64,000 nt of DNA, taken from NCBI RefSeq assembly GCF_023721715.1, contig NZ_JAMDLG010000001.1, forward strand, positions 2,519,784 through 2,583,783, given 5' to 3'. A model generated the notes under the pieces. It was given only the letters and a program-made list of their open reading frames with translations. It was not told where the DNA came from and made no database searches. The translations under genes and the position numbers were made by a program. Below are positions 34,460-42,010 of the stretch, in pieces. The stretch's first letter is position 1; each line of letters starts with the position of its first letter. Origin of the DNA: Parasegetibacter sp. NRK P23 (GTDB lineage: Bacteria > Bacteroidota > Bacteroidia > Chitinophagales > Chitinophagaceae).

Positions 34460-35701
34460 ATGTCCGCAAAGTATTATCTGCTTCAAACAATCCGGGTACT
34501 GCTGATCAGCGGCGCTACCGGTTCGCTCGTGGCATTTTTTCTTGTTTCGCTGGATATGGCCACCAATCTGCGCTGGCAACATCCGTGGCTGTTGTATTTG
34601 TTGCCTGTGGCCGGTTTGGGTATATGGTACCTGTACCATCATTACGGCAAAAACAGTGAGAAGGGGAATAACCTTTTGCTGAACGAAATTCAATCGCCCG
34701 ATGCCGGCATTCCGAGGAGAATGGCCCCGCTGGTGTTGGCATCCACCCTCATCACTCATCTTTTTGGCGGTTCGGCCGGTCGCGAAGGAACCGCCGTCCA
34801 GATTGGCGGCAGCATGGCCGCTTCTTTTTTTCCGATTTTCAAGATTGGTCCCCAGGATAAAACATTGCTTATTTCAGCGGGCATGGCGGCTGGATTCGGC
34901 GCGGTTTTCGGAACGCCCGTTACAGGTGCCATCTTCGCACTTGAAGTAGTTTCCATCGGCAATATCCGCTACCGTTCACTCCTTTTCTGCATGATCGCGG
35001 GTTATGCCGGGCACCTCACCTGCATGGCCTGGGGTGTGCACCACACTTTATATAAGGTCCAAACCATCGCGGAAGCCGATCCCTACCTCACCGATCCCTT
35101 GCTTTGGGTAAAAGCCGTGGCGGCAGGTGTAGCTTTCGGTCTGGCAGGACGCTTGTTCGCCTGGTCGGTGCGCAACTGGAGCGCGGAAATGAAAAGAATT
35201 ATGCCTAAACCCTGGCTGGTGCCAGTGGCGGGGGGCATTGTAATGGTAGCATTGGGCAGCCTGCCGGGAGCGGGTGATTACCTGGGGCTGGGCGTGCATA
35301 CCAAAGATGGAACCGGAGTTTCTATCATCAACGCATTCCAGACTGGCGGAGCCGATACCTTCAGTTGGGCCATCAAACTGGCTTTCACGGCCATCACACT
35401 GGGTTCGGGCTTCAAAGGCGGTGAAGTGACCCCGTTATTTTTTATCGGGGCAACACTGGGCAATGTACTGGCCCCGGTATTGGGCGTTCCGGTAGACCTG
35501 TTCGCGGGTCTTGGGTTCATCGCTGTGTTCTGTGGCGCCACCAATACCCCCATCGCCTGTACCCTTATGGGCGCCGAATTGTTTGGCGGCGGGAACATCC
35601 TGTACTTCGCCACCGCTTGTGTGGCGGCTTACATGGTGAGCGGGCACAAAGGAATTTACAGTGCGCAAACCATTGCTGAACCAAAATCTATCCACAAATA
35701 A
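34460..35701 (+). CDS. CLC-family anion transporter, CLC-F (fluoride/proton antiporter) type
   Basis: 413 residues with about ten hydrophobic helices. The CLC motif GREGP is here GREGT (107-111) with the gating Glu109 kept, and it is preceded by GNNLLLNEIQSP and HLFGGSAGREGTAVQIGG. From memory, this wording matches the fluoride-exporting CLC-F branch rather than classic chloride CLCs; a tree is needed. It would expel fluoride from the cytoplasm. The next gene is inorganic pyrophosphatase, a well-known fluoride target. No fluoride (crcB) riboswitch was found upstream of either gene. Last gene of the phoH group. Confidence 0.85.
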   Translation: MSAKYYLLQTIRVLLISGATGSLVAFFLVSLDMATNLRWQHPWLLYLLPVAGLGIWYLYHHYGKNSEKGNNLLLNEIQSPDAGIPRRMAPLVLASTLITHLFGGSAGREGTAVQIGGSMAASFFPIFKIGPQDKTLLISAGMAAGFGAVFGTPVTGAIFALEVVSIGNIRYRSLLFCMIAGYAGHLTCMAWGVHHTLYKVQTIAEADPYLTDPLLWVKAVAAGVAFGLAGRLFAWSVRNWSAEMKRIMPKPWLVPVAGGIVMVALGSLPGAGDYLGLGVHTKDGTGVSIINAFQTGGADTFSWAIKLAFTAITLGSGFKGGEVTPLFFIGATLGNVLAPVLGVPVDLFAGLGFIAVFCGATNTPIACTLMGAELFGGGNILYFATACVAAYMVSGHKGIYSAQTIAEPKSIHK

Positions 35702-35744
35702 TATAATTTTCACGCAAACGAGTGCATCAATAAAAGAGGAACAC

Positions 35745-35752
35745 TACTTTTG
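35745..35752 (+). promoter_or_regulatory. Candidate -7 box of the ppa promoter
   Basis: TACTTTTG, an exact TAnnTTTG match, 53 bases before the ppa ATG. No clear -33 element. Confidence 0.5.
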
Positions 35753-35805
35753 CACCGCCTTAAGACCTTACTCAAAACAAAACATATATTAAGTAAAAAA
35801 CAAAT

Positions 35806-36363
35806 ATGCATCAAGTGTTACACCCCTGGCACGGCGTTGAACCCGGTGACCAGGCCCCAAGAGTGGTAAATGTGATCATCGAGATACCCCAGGGCTCGAG
35901 AGCAAAATACGAGATCGACAAAGCAAGCGGCCTGCTGAAACTGGACCGTGTGATCTACTCTTCTTTCCACTACCCTGTGAACTACGGATTTATTCCCCAG
36001 ACTTATGGTGACGATAAGGATCCGCTGGACATCCTCGTGTTCACGTCGCTCCCCGTGCAGCCCCTCACCCTCATGGAAGCCAAAGTGATCGGCGTAATGC
36101 AGATGATCGATGGCGGAGACGGAGACGATAAGATCATCGCGGTGGCATCTAACGATCCCAGTGTGAACCACTACAACAATATGGAAGAACTGCCCCCGCA
36201 TTTCTTCAGTGAGCTGCGTCACTTCTTCGAAGAATACAAAAGGCTCGAGAACAAGACCGTAAAAGTGGAAGAATTCCAGGATAAGGCCACTGCGCTCAAA
36301 ATTGTGAGCGATGCCATCAAGCTTTACCAGGAAAACTTCGGAAATAAAGAACAAAACGCTTAA
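35806..36363 (+). CDS. ppa: Inorganic pyrophosphatase, family I
   Basis: 185 residues. It hydrolyses pyrophosphate to two phosphates and so drives biosynthetic reactions; Mg2+-dependent and inhibited by fluoride. The family I signature [10 protein letters not shown] at about 68-77 supplies the metal-binding aspartates, with [15 protein letters not shown] just before it and GDGDDKI later. The C-terminal half is helical ([11 protein letters not shown]). It has its own promoter and is followed by a 50-residue membrane protein 21 bases downstream. Confidence 0.95.
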   Translation: MHQVLHPWHGVEPGDQAPRVVNVIIEIPQGSRAKYEIDKASGLLKLDRVIYSSFHYPVNYGFIPQTYGDDKDPLDILVFTSLPVQPLTLMEAKVIGVMQMIDGGDGDDKIIAVASNDPSVNHYNNMEELPPHFFSELRHFFEEYKRLENKTVKVEEFQDKATALKIVSDAIKLYQENFGNKEQNA

Positions 36364-36384
36364 TTTCGCCAAAATTTTAAACGT

Positions 36385-36537
36385 ATGGAAGAAAAAAAAT
36401 CAACCGGTAAATATTGGGTTTACTTCTTTTTATCGCTTGCTTTGATGGCAGGTATGTGGTTCCTCCTTCCTGAATATTCTTCCCTCTCCCTCGCGTTTGT
36501 GGTCACCGCATTCGTGAAGGCCATGGATATGATGTAA
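36385..36537 (+). CDS. 50-residue single-helix membrane protein
   Basis: ATG at 36385 to TAA at 36535-36537. The protein starts MEEKKSTGKYWVYFFLSLAL, has one or two hydrophobic segments (about 10-32 and 35-46) and ends VKAMDMM. The charged N-terminus followed by a hydrophobic stretch, the tight 21-base gap after ppa and the terminator 16 bases later support a real gene. No family recognised; it could associate with a membrane complex. Confidence 0.62.
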   Translation: MEEKKSTGKYWVYFFLSLALMAGMWFLLPEYSSLSLAFVVTAFVKAMDMM

Positions 36538-36552
36538 GCTTTTTTCAAATAT

Positions 36553-36587
36553 TGGATAAAGGCCGCCTGTATGGTGGCCTTTTTTTA
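36553..36587 (+). terminator. Terminator of the ppa transcript
   Basis: AAAGGCCGCC / GGTGGCCTTT stem with a five-base loop and a seven-T tail. Confidence 0.85.
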
Positions 36588-36626
36588 TGGGTTAAAACAC
36601 CTATTTTTTTGCAATGGTCATTGAGA

Positions 36627-36634
36627 TAGTTTTG
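36627..36634 (+). promoter_or_regulatory. Candidate promoter of the DUF433/DUF5615 pair
   Basis: TAGTTTTG, an exact -7 match, with TTTG at 36608-36611 (spacer 15, a little short). Confidence 0.45.
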
Positions 36635-36726
36635 TGTTTATGAAAGACATTTCTTTATTAAACAGGCACACTGGCGCTCACTATGATTATCCTTCAAAAA
36701 GGGTACATTTGGATAAACGTAGTTTC

Positions 36727-36960
36727 ATGAGCGGAAAAATTATCCATATCGACCCGGAGATCCTTGGCGGCACGCCGGTATTCTTCGGCACAAGGGTACC
36801 GATTAAGAACCTGTTTGACTACCTCGAAACAGGTGATTCCATCGAAACCTTCCTGAACGATTTTGAAGGGGTACAAAAAGAGCAGGTGATCAAATTATTG
36901 GAGATGTCTCAAAAACTTATTGAAACATCTACAAACATCCTGAATGAAAATTTTGCTTGA
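36727..36960 (+). CDS. DUF433 protein, putative antitoxin
   Basis: 77 residues from MSGKIIHIDPEILGGTPVFFGTRVPIKNLFDYL, the exact start of typical DUF433 proteins, a small winged-helix-like fold found as the antitoxin partner of PIN-like toxins. The frame extends upstream to a GTG at 36634 and an ATG at 36640; these would add about 30 residues with no family likeness. The last 17 bases overlap the DUF5615 gene. The pair likely binds DNA and represses itself, as in other toxin-antitoxin operons (inference). Confidence 0.82.
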   Translation: MSGKIIHIDPEILGGTPVFFGTRVPIKNLFDYLETGDSIETFLNDFEGVQKEQVIKLLEMSQKLIETSTNILNENFA

Positions 36961-37270
36961 TGAATGTGTAACCAGAAAACTGAAACCTTTCCTGGCTGAA
37001 TATGAAGTGTACACCGTTGCGGAATGCGGGTGGAGCGGAATCAAGAATGGTAAATTGATGGGATTGTGCAGGGATCATGCTTATGATGTACTGATTACGA
37101 TCGATAAAAACCTGATCTTTCAGCAACACTTAAAAGATTTTCCAGTTTGTATCGTGGTGCTGAATACTACTACAAGTAAATTGGAGGAATTAAGGGCGTT
37201 CCTTCCGGCGTTGAAATCAATGCTGCCATTACTCGAGCCGTCCAAAGCTTATATCGTTAATTCGTCTTAA
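36944..37270 (+). CDS. DUF5615 PIN-like protein, putative toxin nuclease
   Basis: 108 residues. MKILLDECVTRKL at the N-terminus gives the Asp6/Glu7 acidic pair of the PIN-like Mut7-C fold, and DVLITIDKNLIFQQHL supplies the second acidic site. Such proteins are predicted RNases paired with DUF433. The start lies inside the DUF433 gene (17-base overlap), showing coupling. Together they form a two-gene toxin-antitoxin-like module after the ppa terminator, with no mobile element seen around it. Confidence 0.82.
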   Translation: MKILLDECVTRKLKPFLAEYEVYTVAECGWSGIKNGKLMGLCRDHAYDVLITIDKNLIFQQHLKDFPVCIVVLNTTTSKLEELRAFLPALKSMLPLLEPSKAYIVNSS

Positions 37271-37341
37271 TACCGGCGTTCCGGATTACGCAACGGAAGT
37301 AAAGTTGAATAAAAACACCAGGCCTTGCATACGTCCAATAC

Positions 37342-38157
37342 CTACTCAAAAACATATTCCGGCAGCACCCTGCGCAATAACCGCAATTTATGTGTGCGCT
37401 CGCCGGTGGTACTGCTGATGATTCCTTCGTGGTGGATCAAATCCACCCGCACTTCTCCTGATGCGTGGATAATTTGTCCGTCGCCGAGTAACAACCCCAC
37501 GTGCGTGATTTTTCCTTCTTCGTTGTCGAAGAAAGCCAGGTCGCCGCAACGGGTCTCTTCGAGGAAGCCGATTTCTTTTCCCTGCCCTGCCTGCATTGAC
37601 GCATCCCTGAGCAATGGCACCCCCATTAATTTGAACACCTGTTGTACGAAACCGCTGCAGTCTGCGCCGAAAACGGATTTTCCGCCCCACAGGTAACCGG
37701 TGTGAAGAAACTGGAACGCGAGCCCTTTCAGGATTACATCTTCACGAAGTGTTTCAGACCGGCGCCACAAAATCCCTTTATACAACAACTGAAGTTTGCC
37801 CCACGAAAAACCTTCGGGATGAAATCCGGGCAGGGACGCGCCAAGCGGAATGCGCACCGGCTCGCCGTTCAACATCACATCGTTCACCCAATCGCCCGCA
37901 AATGCTTCGCTTTCCTGCTCAAACAATGATGCATCTATAGCATGAAGCTGCGCTTGCTGGCACCAGCCTTCATAACCATCAAAACGCAACTGCACTTTCA
38001 CCCATCCCCCCGGTTCATTTTCGAGTATGCGGCACCGTTCCCCAAACAGGAGCTGGCTCACCATTTCAGCACGATGCGAAGCGGTGGCGCGCAAAGGGGC
38101 GACTGGCACAATGCAGATGGCAACAGAAAATTGTTCCTCCGAAAAAAGAGTTTGCAT
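37342..38157 (-). CDS. NlpC/P60 family cell-wall peptidase (C40)
   Basis: 271 residues. An SH3-like N-terminal part (about 15-75, CRILENEPGGWVKVQL) and a second small domain precede a C40 peptidase domain with Cys167 (GADCSGF), His219 (ITHVGLLL) and His231 (IIHASGEV). Such enzymes cut gamma-D-glutamyl bonds in peptidoglycan stem peptides, resembling dipeptidyl-peptidase VI. No signal peptide is evident, so it may work in the cytoplasm on recycled muropeptides. Transcribed alone, divergent from the sigma factor gene. Confidence 0.9.
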   Translation of the reverse strand: MQTLFSEEQFSVAICIVPVAPLRATASHRAEMVSQLLFGERCRILENEPGGWVKVQLRFDGYEGWCQQAQLHAIDASLFEQESEAFAGDWVNDVMLNGEPVRIPLGASLPGFHPEGFSWGKLQLLYKGILWRRSETLREDVILKGLAFQFLHTGYLWGGKSVFGADCSGFVQQVFKLMGVPLLRDASMQAGQGKEIGFLEETRCGDLAFFDNEEGKITHVGLLLGDGQIIHASGEVRVDLIHHEGIISSTTGERTHKLRLLRRVLPEYVFE

Positions 38158-38229
38158 AATAAAATATTGATGTGCCGATTTTTATGGAAATTTACCAAGA
38201 ATCCATCAAACAGGAAACCTTAGCGGCAC

Positions 38230-38796
38230 GTGGCGATCAAATCATTTGAAGACATTACCGACCAGGAACTGCTGAACCGGTTCCGCCACCAGCAGAACAA
38301 TGAGTGGCTGGGCGTCCTGTTCGAACGGTACACCATGCTGCTGTTCGGCGTTTGCATGAAGTACCTGAAAGATGAAGACGAAGCACGCGATGCCGTACAA
38401 CAGGTATTTCTGAAAGCACTCACCGAACTGCAGAAGTATGAAGTGAGCTACTTCAAATCCTGGGTGTACATGATCGCGAAGAACCATTGCCTGATGCAAC
38501 TGAGGGGAAAACCGCAGAAGACGGAACTGCACGAGCACACGCTTTCTTCCGAATCAGAAATACCAGTGGAAGAAATCCTGGAACACGAATGGCAACTGAA
38601 CCTGATGGAATCGGTGATCCCCCTGCTGAACCCGGAGCAACAACGGTGCATCAAACTGTTCTACCTGGAAAAAAAATCCTACCAGCAGATATGCGCTGAA
38701 ACCGGTTTTTCGATGTTGCAGGTGAAGAGCCATATCCAGAACGGAAAACGCAACCTCCGCATCCTTATGGAACGTAAAATGAAGCGACCATCATGA
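38230..38796 (+). CDS. ECF-type RNA polymerase sigma factor
   Basis: 188 residues with a GTG start. Region 2 (about 25-90: FERYTMLLFGVCMKYLKDEDEARDAVQQVF, then SWVYMIAKNHCL) and region 4 (about 125-180: LNPEQQRCIKLFYLEKKSYQQI, then GFSMLQVKSHIQNGKRNLR) are both complete, with the short linker of extracytoplasmic-function sigma factors. It directs transcription of an unknown regulon. The stop overlaps the next gene start by four bases (ATGA), pointing to a sigma/anti-sigma pair. Confidence 0.93.
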   Translation: MAIKSFEDITDQELLNRFRHQQNNEWLGVLFERYTMLLFGVCMKYLKDEDEARDAVQQVFLKALTELQKYEVSYFKSWVYMIAKNHCLMQLRGKPQKTELHEHTLSSESEIPVEEILEHEWQLNLMESVIPLLNPEQQRCIKLFYLEKKSYQQICAETGFSMLQVKSHIQNGKRNLRILMERKMKRPS

Positions 38797-39146
38797 ACGA
38801 ACAATCACCATACGAACAAGGAAACGGCCCCATCGATGAAAAGATGCTGCTCAAATTCCTGCGCGGTGAACTGAACGAACAGGAAGCCGCGGAAATGGAA
38901 GCGAGGATGGCAGCGTCCGACTTCGAGAAAGACGCGCTGGAAGGCCTGTCGCTGGTTTCTCCTGCTACGCCCATCGCCGACCATGTGCAGCAAATCAACC
39001 TACACCTGGAAACGCAGTTGAAAAAAAAGAACCGGGGCAGGAAGAAAAGAAAAATCTCCCTCCGATGGATTTATCTTGCACTCATCGTATTGCTGGGCCT
39101 GATCGTGATCGCTTATACCGTGCTGCACCTCCATTACCGTCAATAG
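38793..39146 (+). CDS. Single-span membrane protein, putative anti-sigma factor
   Basis: 117 residues. The N-terminal half (about 17-55, MLLKFLRGELNEQEAAEMEARMAASDFEKDALEGL) resembles the helical sigma-binding start of Bacteroidota anti-sigma factors; a basic stretch KKKNRGRKKRK precedes one membrane helix (about 90-112). Only five residues are left outside, so there is no periplasmic sensor domain. It overlaps the sigma gene by four bases. The role is inferred from coupling and layout. It converges with guanine deaminase, overlapping it by seven bases. Confidence 0.75.
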   Translation: MNEQSPYEQGNGPIDEKMLLKFLRGELNEQEAAEMEARMAASDFEKDALEGLSLVSPATPIADHVQQINLHLETQLKKKNRGRKKRKISLRWIYLALIVLLGLIVIAYTVLHLHYRQ

Positions 39147-39616
39147 ATCGTTTTTCCGGGAAGATGTTTCCAGTCCTCGAAGACCAATGTGGCGGAAGGC
39201 ACTGGTAAATGAATCAGTGGCACCTTTCTTAACTCAGTTGGCAGTTCCAGTTCATTGTAAATAAATGAGTCGTCGAAACCAATGGCCGCCGCATCGTGGC
39301 GCGTGTTCGCATAAAATACTTTTGATGGCCTTGCCCAATACAATGCCCCCAGGCACATCGGACAGGGTTCGCAGCTGGCATATACTTCACAACCATCCAG
39401 CTGAAAATGATCCAGGAACCTGCAGGCGTCCCTGATGGCCACCACTTCGGCATGCGCGGTAGGATCTTTGTGCGCTGCCACATTGTTCCAACCGCGGCCC
39501 ACCACTTCATCTCCTTTTACGATCACGCAGCCGAAAGGGCCGCCATATCCACCTTCCATTCCTTTCCGTGAAAGGGCTATGGCCATTTGCATGAAATGTA
39601 GTTCACGTCCGGTCAT
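39140..39616 (-). CDS. guaD: Guanine deaminase
   Basis: 158 residues. A cytidine-deaminase-fold enzyme converting guanine to xanthine. Zinc ligands are visible: His55-Ala-Glu57 (HAEV) and Cys82-Glu-Pro-Cys85. ALYWARPSKVFYANTRHDAAAIGFDDSF is much closer to the Bacillus subtilis GuaD type than to tRNA adenosine deaminase TadA. The first four bases of the ATG region overlap the stop of the histone-like gene (39613-39616), so the two are probably co-expressed. Residue TIY ends the protein. Confidence 0.88.
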   Translation of the reverse strand: MTGRELHFMQMAIALSRKGMEGGYGGPFGCVIVKGDEVVGRGWNNVAAHKDPTAHAEVVAIRDACRFLDHFQLDGCEVYASCEPCPMCLGALYWARPSKVFYANTRHDAAAIGFDDSFIYNELELPTELRKVPLIHLPVPSATLVFEDWKHLPGKTIY

Positions 39617-40107
39617 TTCTTTTTCTTTTTAGTCTTTGCGCCAGGTAAAATAGCCGTTACTTTCTCCTTCAGATCGGTGATCTTTTCGCTGGCGGCTTCG
39701 GCAATTTCAGCAGTCTTTTCTTTTACATCATCCCAAACCTGTGCAGCTTTTTCCTTTACTGTTTCGGCTGCCGCGGCGGCTTTTTCAGCAATCGACACTT
39801 CTTTTTTCATTGCCGGCTTGCGTACTTTCGCTGGGGTTTGTTTTGCAACGGGCCGGGCTTTTGTGGCAACAGTTTTGACCTTTTTAGGCGCTGTTTTTTT
39901 CGCCGGAACAGTCTTAACCGCTGCTTTTTTTAAAGGTGTTGCTTTCGTGGCAGCCTTTGTTTTTTTAACCGGTGACTTCACCAATTTTTTAACGGGTTTA
40001 CCAGCGGTCTTTTTAACAGCGGCTTTCGTTGTTTTAACTGGCGCAACGGCTTTTTTAACGGTCTTTCTGACCGCCTTTTTCACGGAAGTTTTGGGAGTAG
40101 ATGGCAT
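39613..40107 (-). CDS. Histone H1-like, lysine/alanine-rich protein with helical tail
   Basis: 164 residues in two parts. Residues 1-100 are a disordered Lys/Ala/Pro/Thr repeat (KKAV, KTTKAAV, PVKK units) like the C-terminal tail of eukaryotic H1 and bacterial H1-like DNA-binding proteins. Residues 100-155 form a charged, Ala-rich amphipathic helix (AEKAAAAAETVKEKAAQVW) and the end is KTKKKKK. It may bind DNA or RNA, or act as a stress-type protein. It overlaps guaD by four bases on the same strand, a pairing with no known logic. Confidence 0.8.
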   Translation of the reverse strand: MPSTPKTSVKKAVRKTVKKAVAPVKTTKAAVKKTAGKPVKKLVKSPVKKTKAATKATPLKKAAVKTVPAKKTAPKKVKTVATKARPVAKQTPAKVRKPAMKKEVSIAEKAAAAAETVKEKAAQVWDDVKEKTAEIAEAASEKITDLKEKVTAILPGAKTKKKKK

Positions 40108-40184
40108 AAACTTGTTTTGTAGTAAATGAATAAGGCCCTTATAAATTTACTGCATTACAAAACCATGCCGAAGCAAATTACCCA

Positions 40185-41285
40185 CTATTTAAGCGGATAC
40201 CACAAATTAAGCAGGTAACGGTACGCTTCAAAAGAATGGTGTACGAACACATTCTTCCCGGTAAAAACATACTGGTTAAAATAAGCGGAATCCGGCTGAA
40301 GAATGATGGGCACACCCGCTGTCTGGTAATTACTTTCGTGAGCGTAGGCAGGTTCTTCCATCTGCGGCATTGATTTTTTCACCTGTTTAAATACCGTTTT
40401 TCCCAGGTATTTCCGGAATCTTTTCACTGACTTACTGGAAGAGCGCTCCATCTTATTGTAGACATGATTGCCGTAGGCCCTCACCAGGAAAGGCTGCTTT
40501 TTCAGTGCCCCTTTTACATCTTTAAAGGGATTCACTTCATTAAAATCGCGTACGGTCTGGAGGGAGAAGGGCGTTTCGGGTACCCAATCCACTGCGTTCA
40601 CGATCCTGAAACCCCATCCGTTCCGGGTAATAAAATCAAAATCGTAGGCGTAATACTGGTTGCCAGGTTTAGGCGCCGCGCTGCAATACGTTTTGAACCG
40701 GATGTCTTTGGGAAGCAATTCGGGCTCCAGGTATTCAAAGAAAGACCGCACCATATAACTCAACGCGCCACCCTGACTATGGCCGATAATGATGAATTCC
40801 TTCACGCCTTTCTGGTAAAGTTTTTTTACTTCCGCCAACATCGAAGGCGCCATATCCGCAAGCCCGGTGAGCCAGCCCACATGCACCATGGCGCGTGGAT
40901 TCGCGGAAAGCCTGTACTGAAAATTAACGGAGTCCGATACTTTAATAGTACCGGTTGCCGGCACCATGGCCGCATAGAAGTTTTCGAGCCAGGAAGGCGT
41001 TTTTCCAATGGTGCCACGGATGGAAATGATCCCGGTTTTATTTTGAAAGGTCCACATTTCCCATTTATTGTAAAGTCCGGACACCTTTGAAGAATACACC
41101 CTTCGGTATTCGTTCCCTGGTCTGATCTTGGGTCCCGGCGTCAGTGAATCATAAAAATGCGCTCCGAGATTGAGCGCGTTCACATATTCCTTCGGATCAA
41201 ATCCCGACTGAAGGATTTGAGCGGAAACTGAAAGCGAAACAATACACGAGAAAAGGATCAGCAGGATGCGGACTGAAAAACGCAT
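40185..41285 (-). CDS. Secreted lipase (class 3 family)
   Basis: 366 residues with a signal peptide (MRFSVRILLILFSCIVSLSVSAQ). The alpha/beta-hydrolase nucleophile elbow GHSQGG with Ser170 and the preceding RGTIGKTPSWLENFYAA (oxyanion side) fit the fungal-type class 3 lipase family. An Asp and a C-terminal His (HESNYQ or FVHHSFEAYRYL) would complete the triad. Likely acts on esters in the periplasm or outside. Transcribed alone; no terminator seen after it. Confidence 0.83.
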   Translation of the reverse strand: MRFSVRILLILFSCIVSLSVSAQILQSGFDPKEYVNALNLGAHFYDSLTPGPKIRPGNEYRRVYSSKVSGLYNKWEMWTFQNKTGIISIRGTIGKTPSWLENFYAAMVPATGTIKVSDSVNFQYRLSANPRAMVHVGWLTGLADMAPSMLAEVKKLYQKGVKEFIIIGHSQGGALSYMVRSFFEYLEPELLPKDIRFKTYCSAAPKPGNQYYAYDFDFITRNGWGFRIVNAVDWVPETPFSLQTVRDFNEVNPFKDVKGALKKQPFLVRAYGNHVYNKMERSSSKSVKRFRKYLGKTVFKQVKKSMPQMEEPAYAHESNYQTAGVPIILQPDSAYFNQYVFTGKNVFVHHSFEAYRYLLNLWYPLK

Positions 41286-41450
41286 GATTTTACTTTTTAA
41301 TATTCAATCAATTAACTTAAGTAAAGTTGCTCATATTTCCAAAGAATGTGCATTTCATAGACCTGTCCAATATGAATTTTATATTAACAAATTGCGGACT
41401 GGAGTGCGGCAAGGGAGATGGCTGTACCTTTCCGGCGTAAAAAATGCATT

Positions 41451-41942
41451 ATGGCTCAGATCTACGTTCACTCCCACCACGGCAACGAAGTATTCGAATT
41501 ACAGAATGGCAACGGCACGGAAGTGTCTATCGTTTATAATCCTGCCCTGGCTACCCTCCGTGTAACGAGCCACGATGAGCAACGGATGTTTATTGTTGAG
41601 GAAGAAGAAAGCCTGCTTCAGAAGAAGCTGATCCTCAAAAATGAATATGGGGTAAAAATTGGACAAATGGGGAATGAGAAATGGCATATCGGCCGCGGTC
41701 ACATTGATATTGAACAGGAACGCTTCTTTTACAAATGGCAGAAATCTCCCGCAACTGAACTCATCATTTACCAGGATTCTCTTTCCAATCCGTTATTACG
41801 TTCAGCCTTAAACGCCGATCAGGCTTCATCTCTGGAGCAGTTGCACCGCAGGTCGGGCGCTGGTCAGTGCCTGTTGATGGCGCTCTGCTGGCACCTCTTC
41901 CTTCCCGTATCCAGGGAGCACAGTCTCTCACACGCCGTATAG
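41451..41942 (+). CDS. Unknown small protein conserved-looking in Chitinophagaceae
   Basis: 163 residues from MAQIYVHSHHGNEVFEL. The first 115 residues look like beta strands (NGNGTEVSIVYNPALATLRV, EYGVKIGQMGNEKWHIG), and the end (QCLLMALCWHLFLPVS) is a hydrophobic segment that may be a membrane helix. No family recognised. The frame has an upstream ATG at 41418, but TACCTTTC just after it resembles a -7 box, so the inner ATG is preferred. It lies just before tamB and shares its direction. Confidence 0.6.
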   Translation: MAQIYVHSHHGNEVFELQNGNGTEVSIVYNPALATLRVTSHDEQRMFIVEEEESLLQKKLILKNEYGVKIGQMGNEKWHIGRGHIDIEQERFFYKWQKSPATELIIYQDSLSNPLLRSALNADQASSLEQLHRRSGAGQCLLMALCWHLFLPVSREHSLSHAV

Positions 41943-41979
41943 GTAATAATTTAATGTAATGTATTGAAGGTATTGGCGT

Positions 41980-41987
41980 TATCTTTG
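41980..41987 (+). promoter_or_regulatory. Candidate -7 box of the tamB-tamL promoter
   Basis: TATCTTTG, an exact TAnnTTTG match, 23 bases before the tamB ATG; no clear -33. Confidence 0.5.
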
Positions 41988-42010
41988 AATAACGACCATT
42001 AATACCTCGC

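Noticed and set aside
35702-35805. Fluoride (crcB) riboswitch before ppa
   Set aside because: The 104-base gap and the start of the CLC gene lack the conserved crcB pseudoknot sequences.
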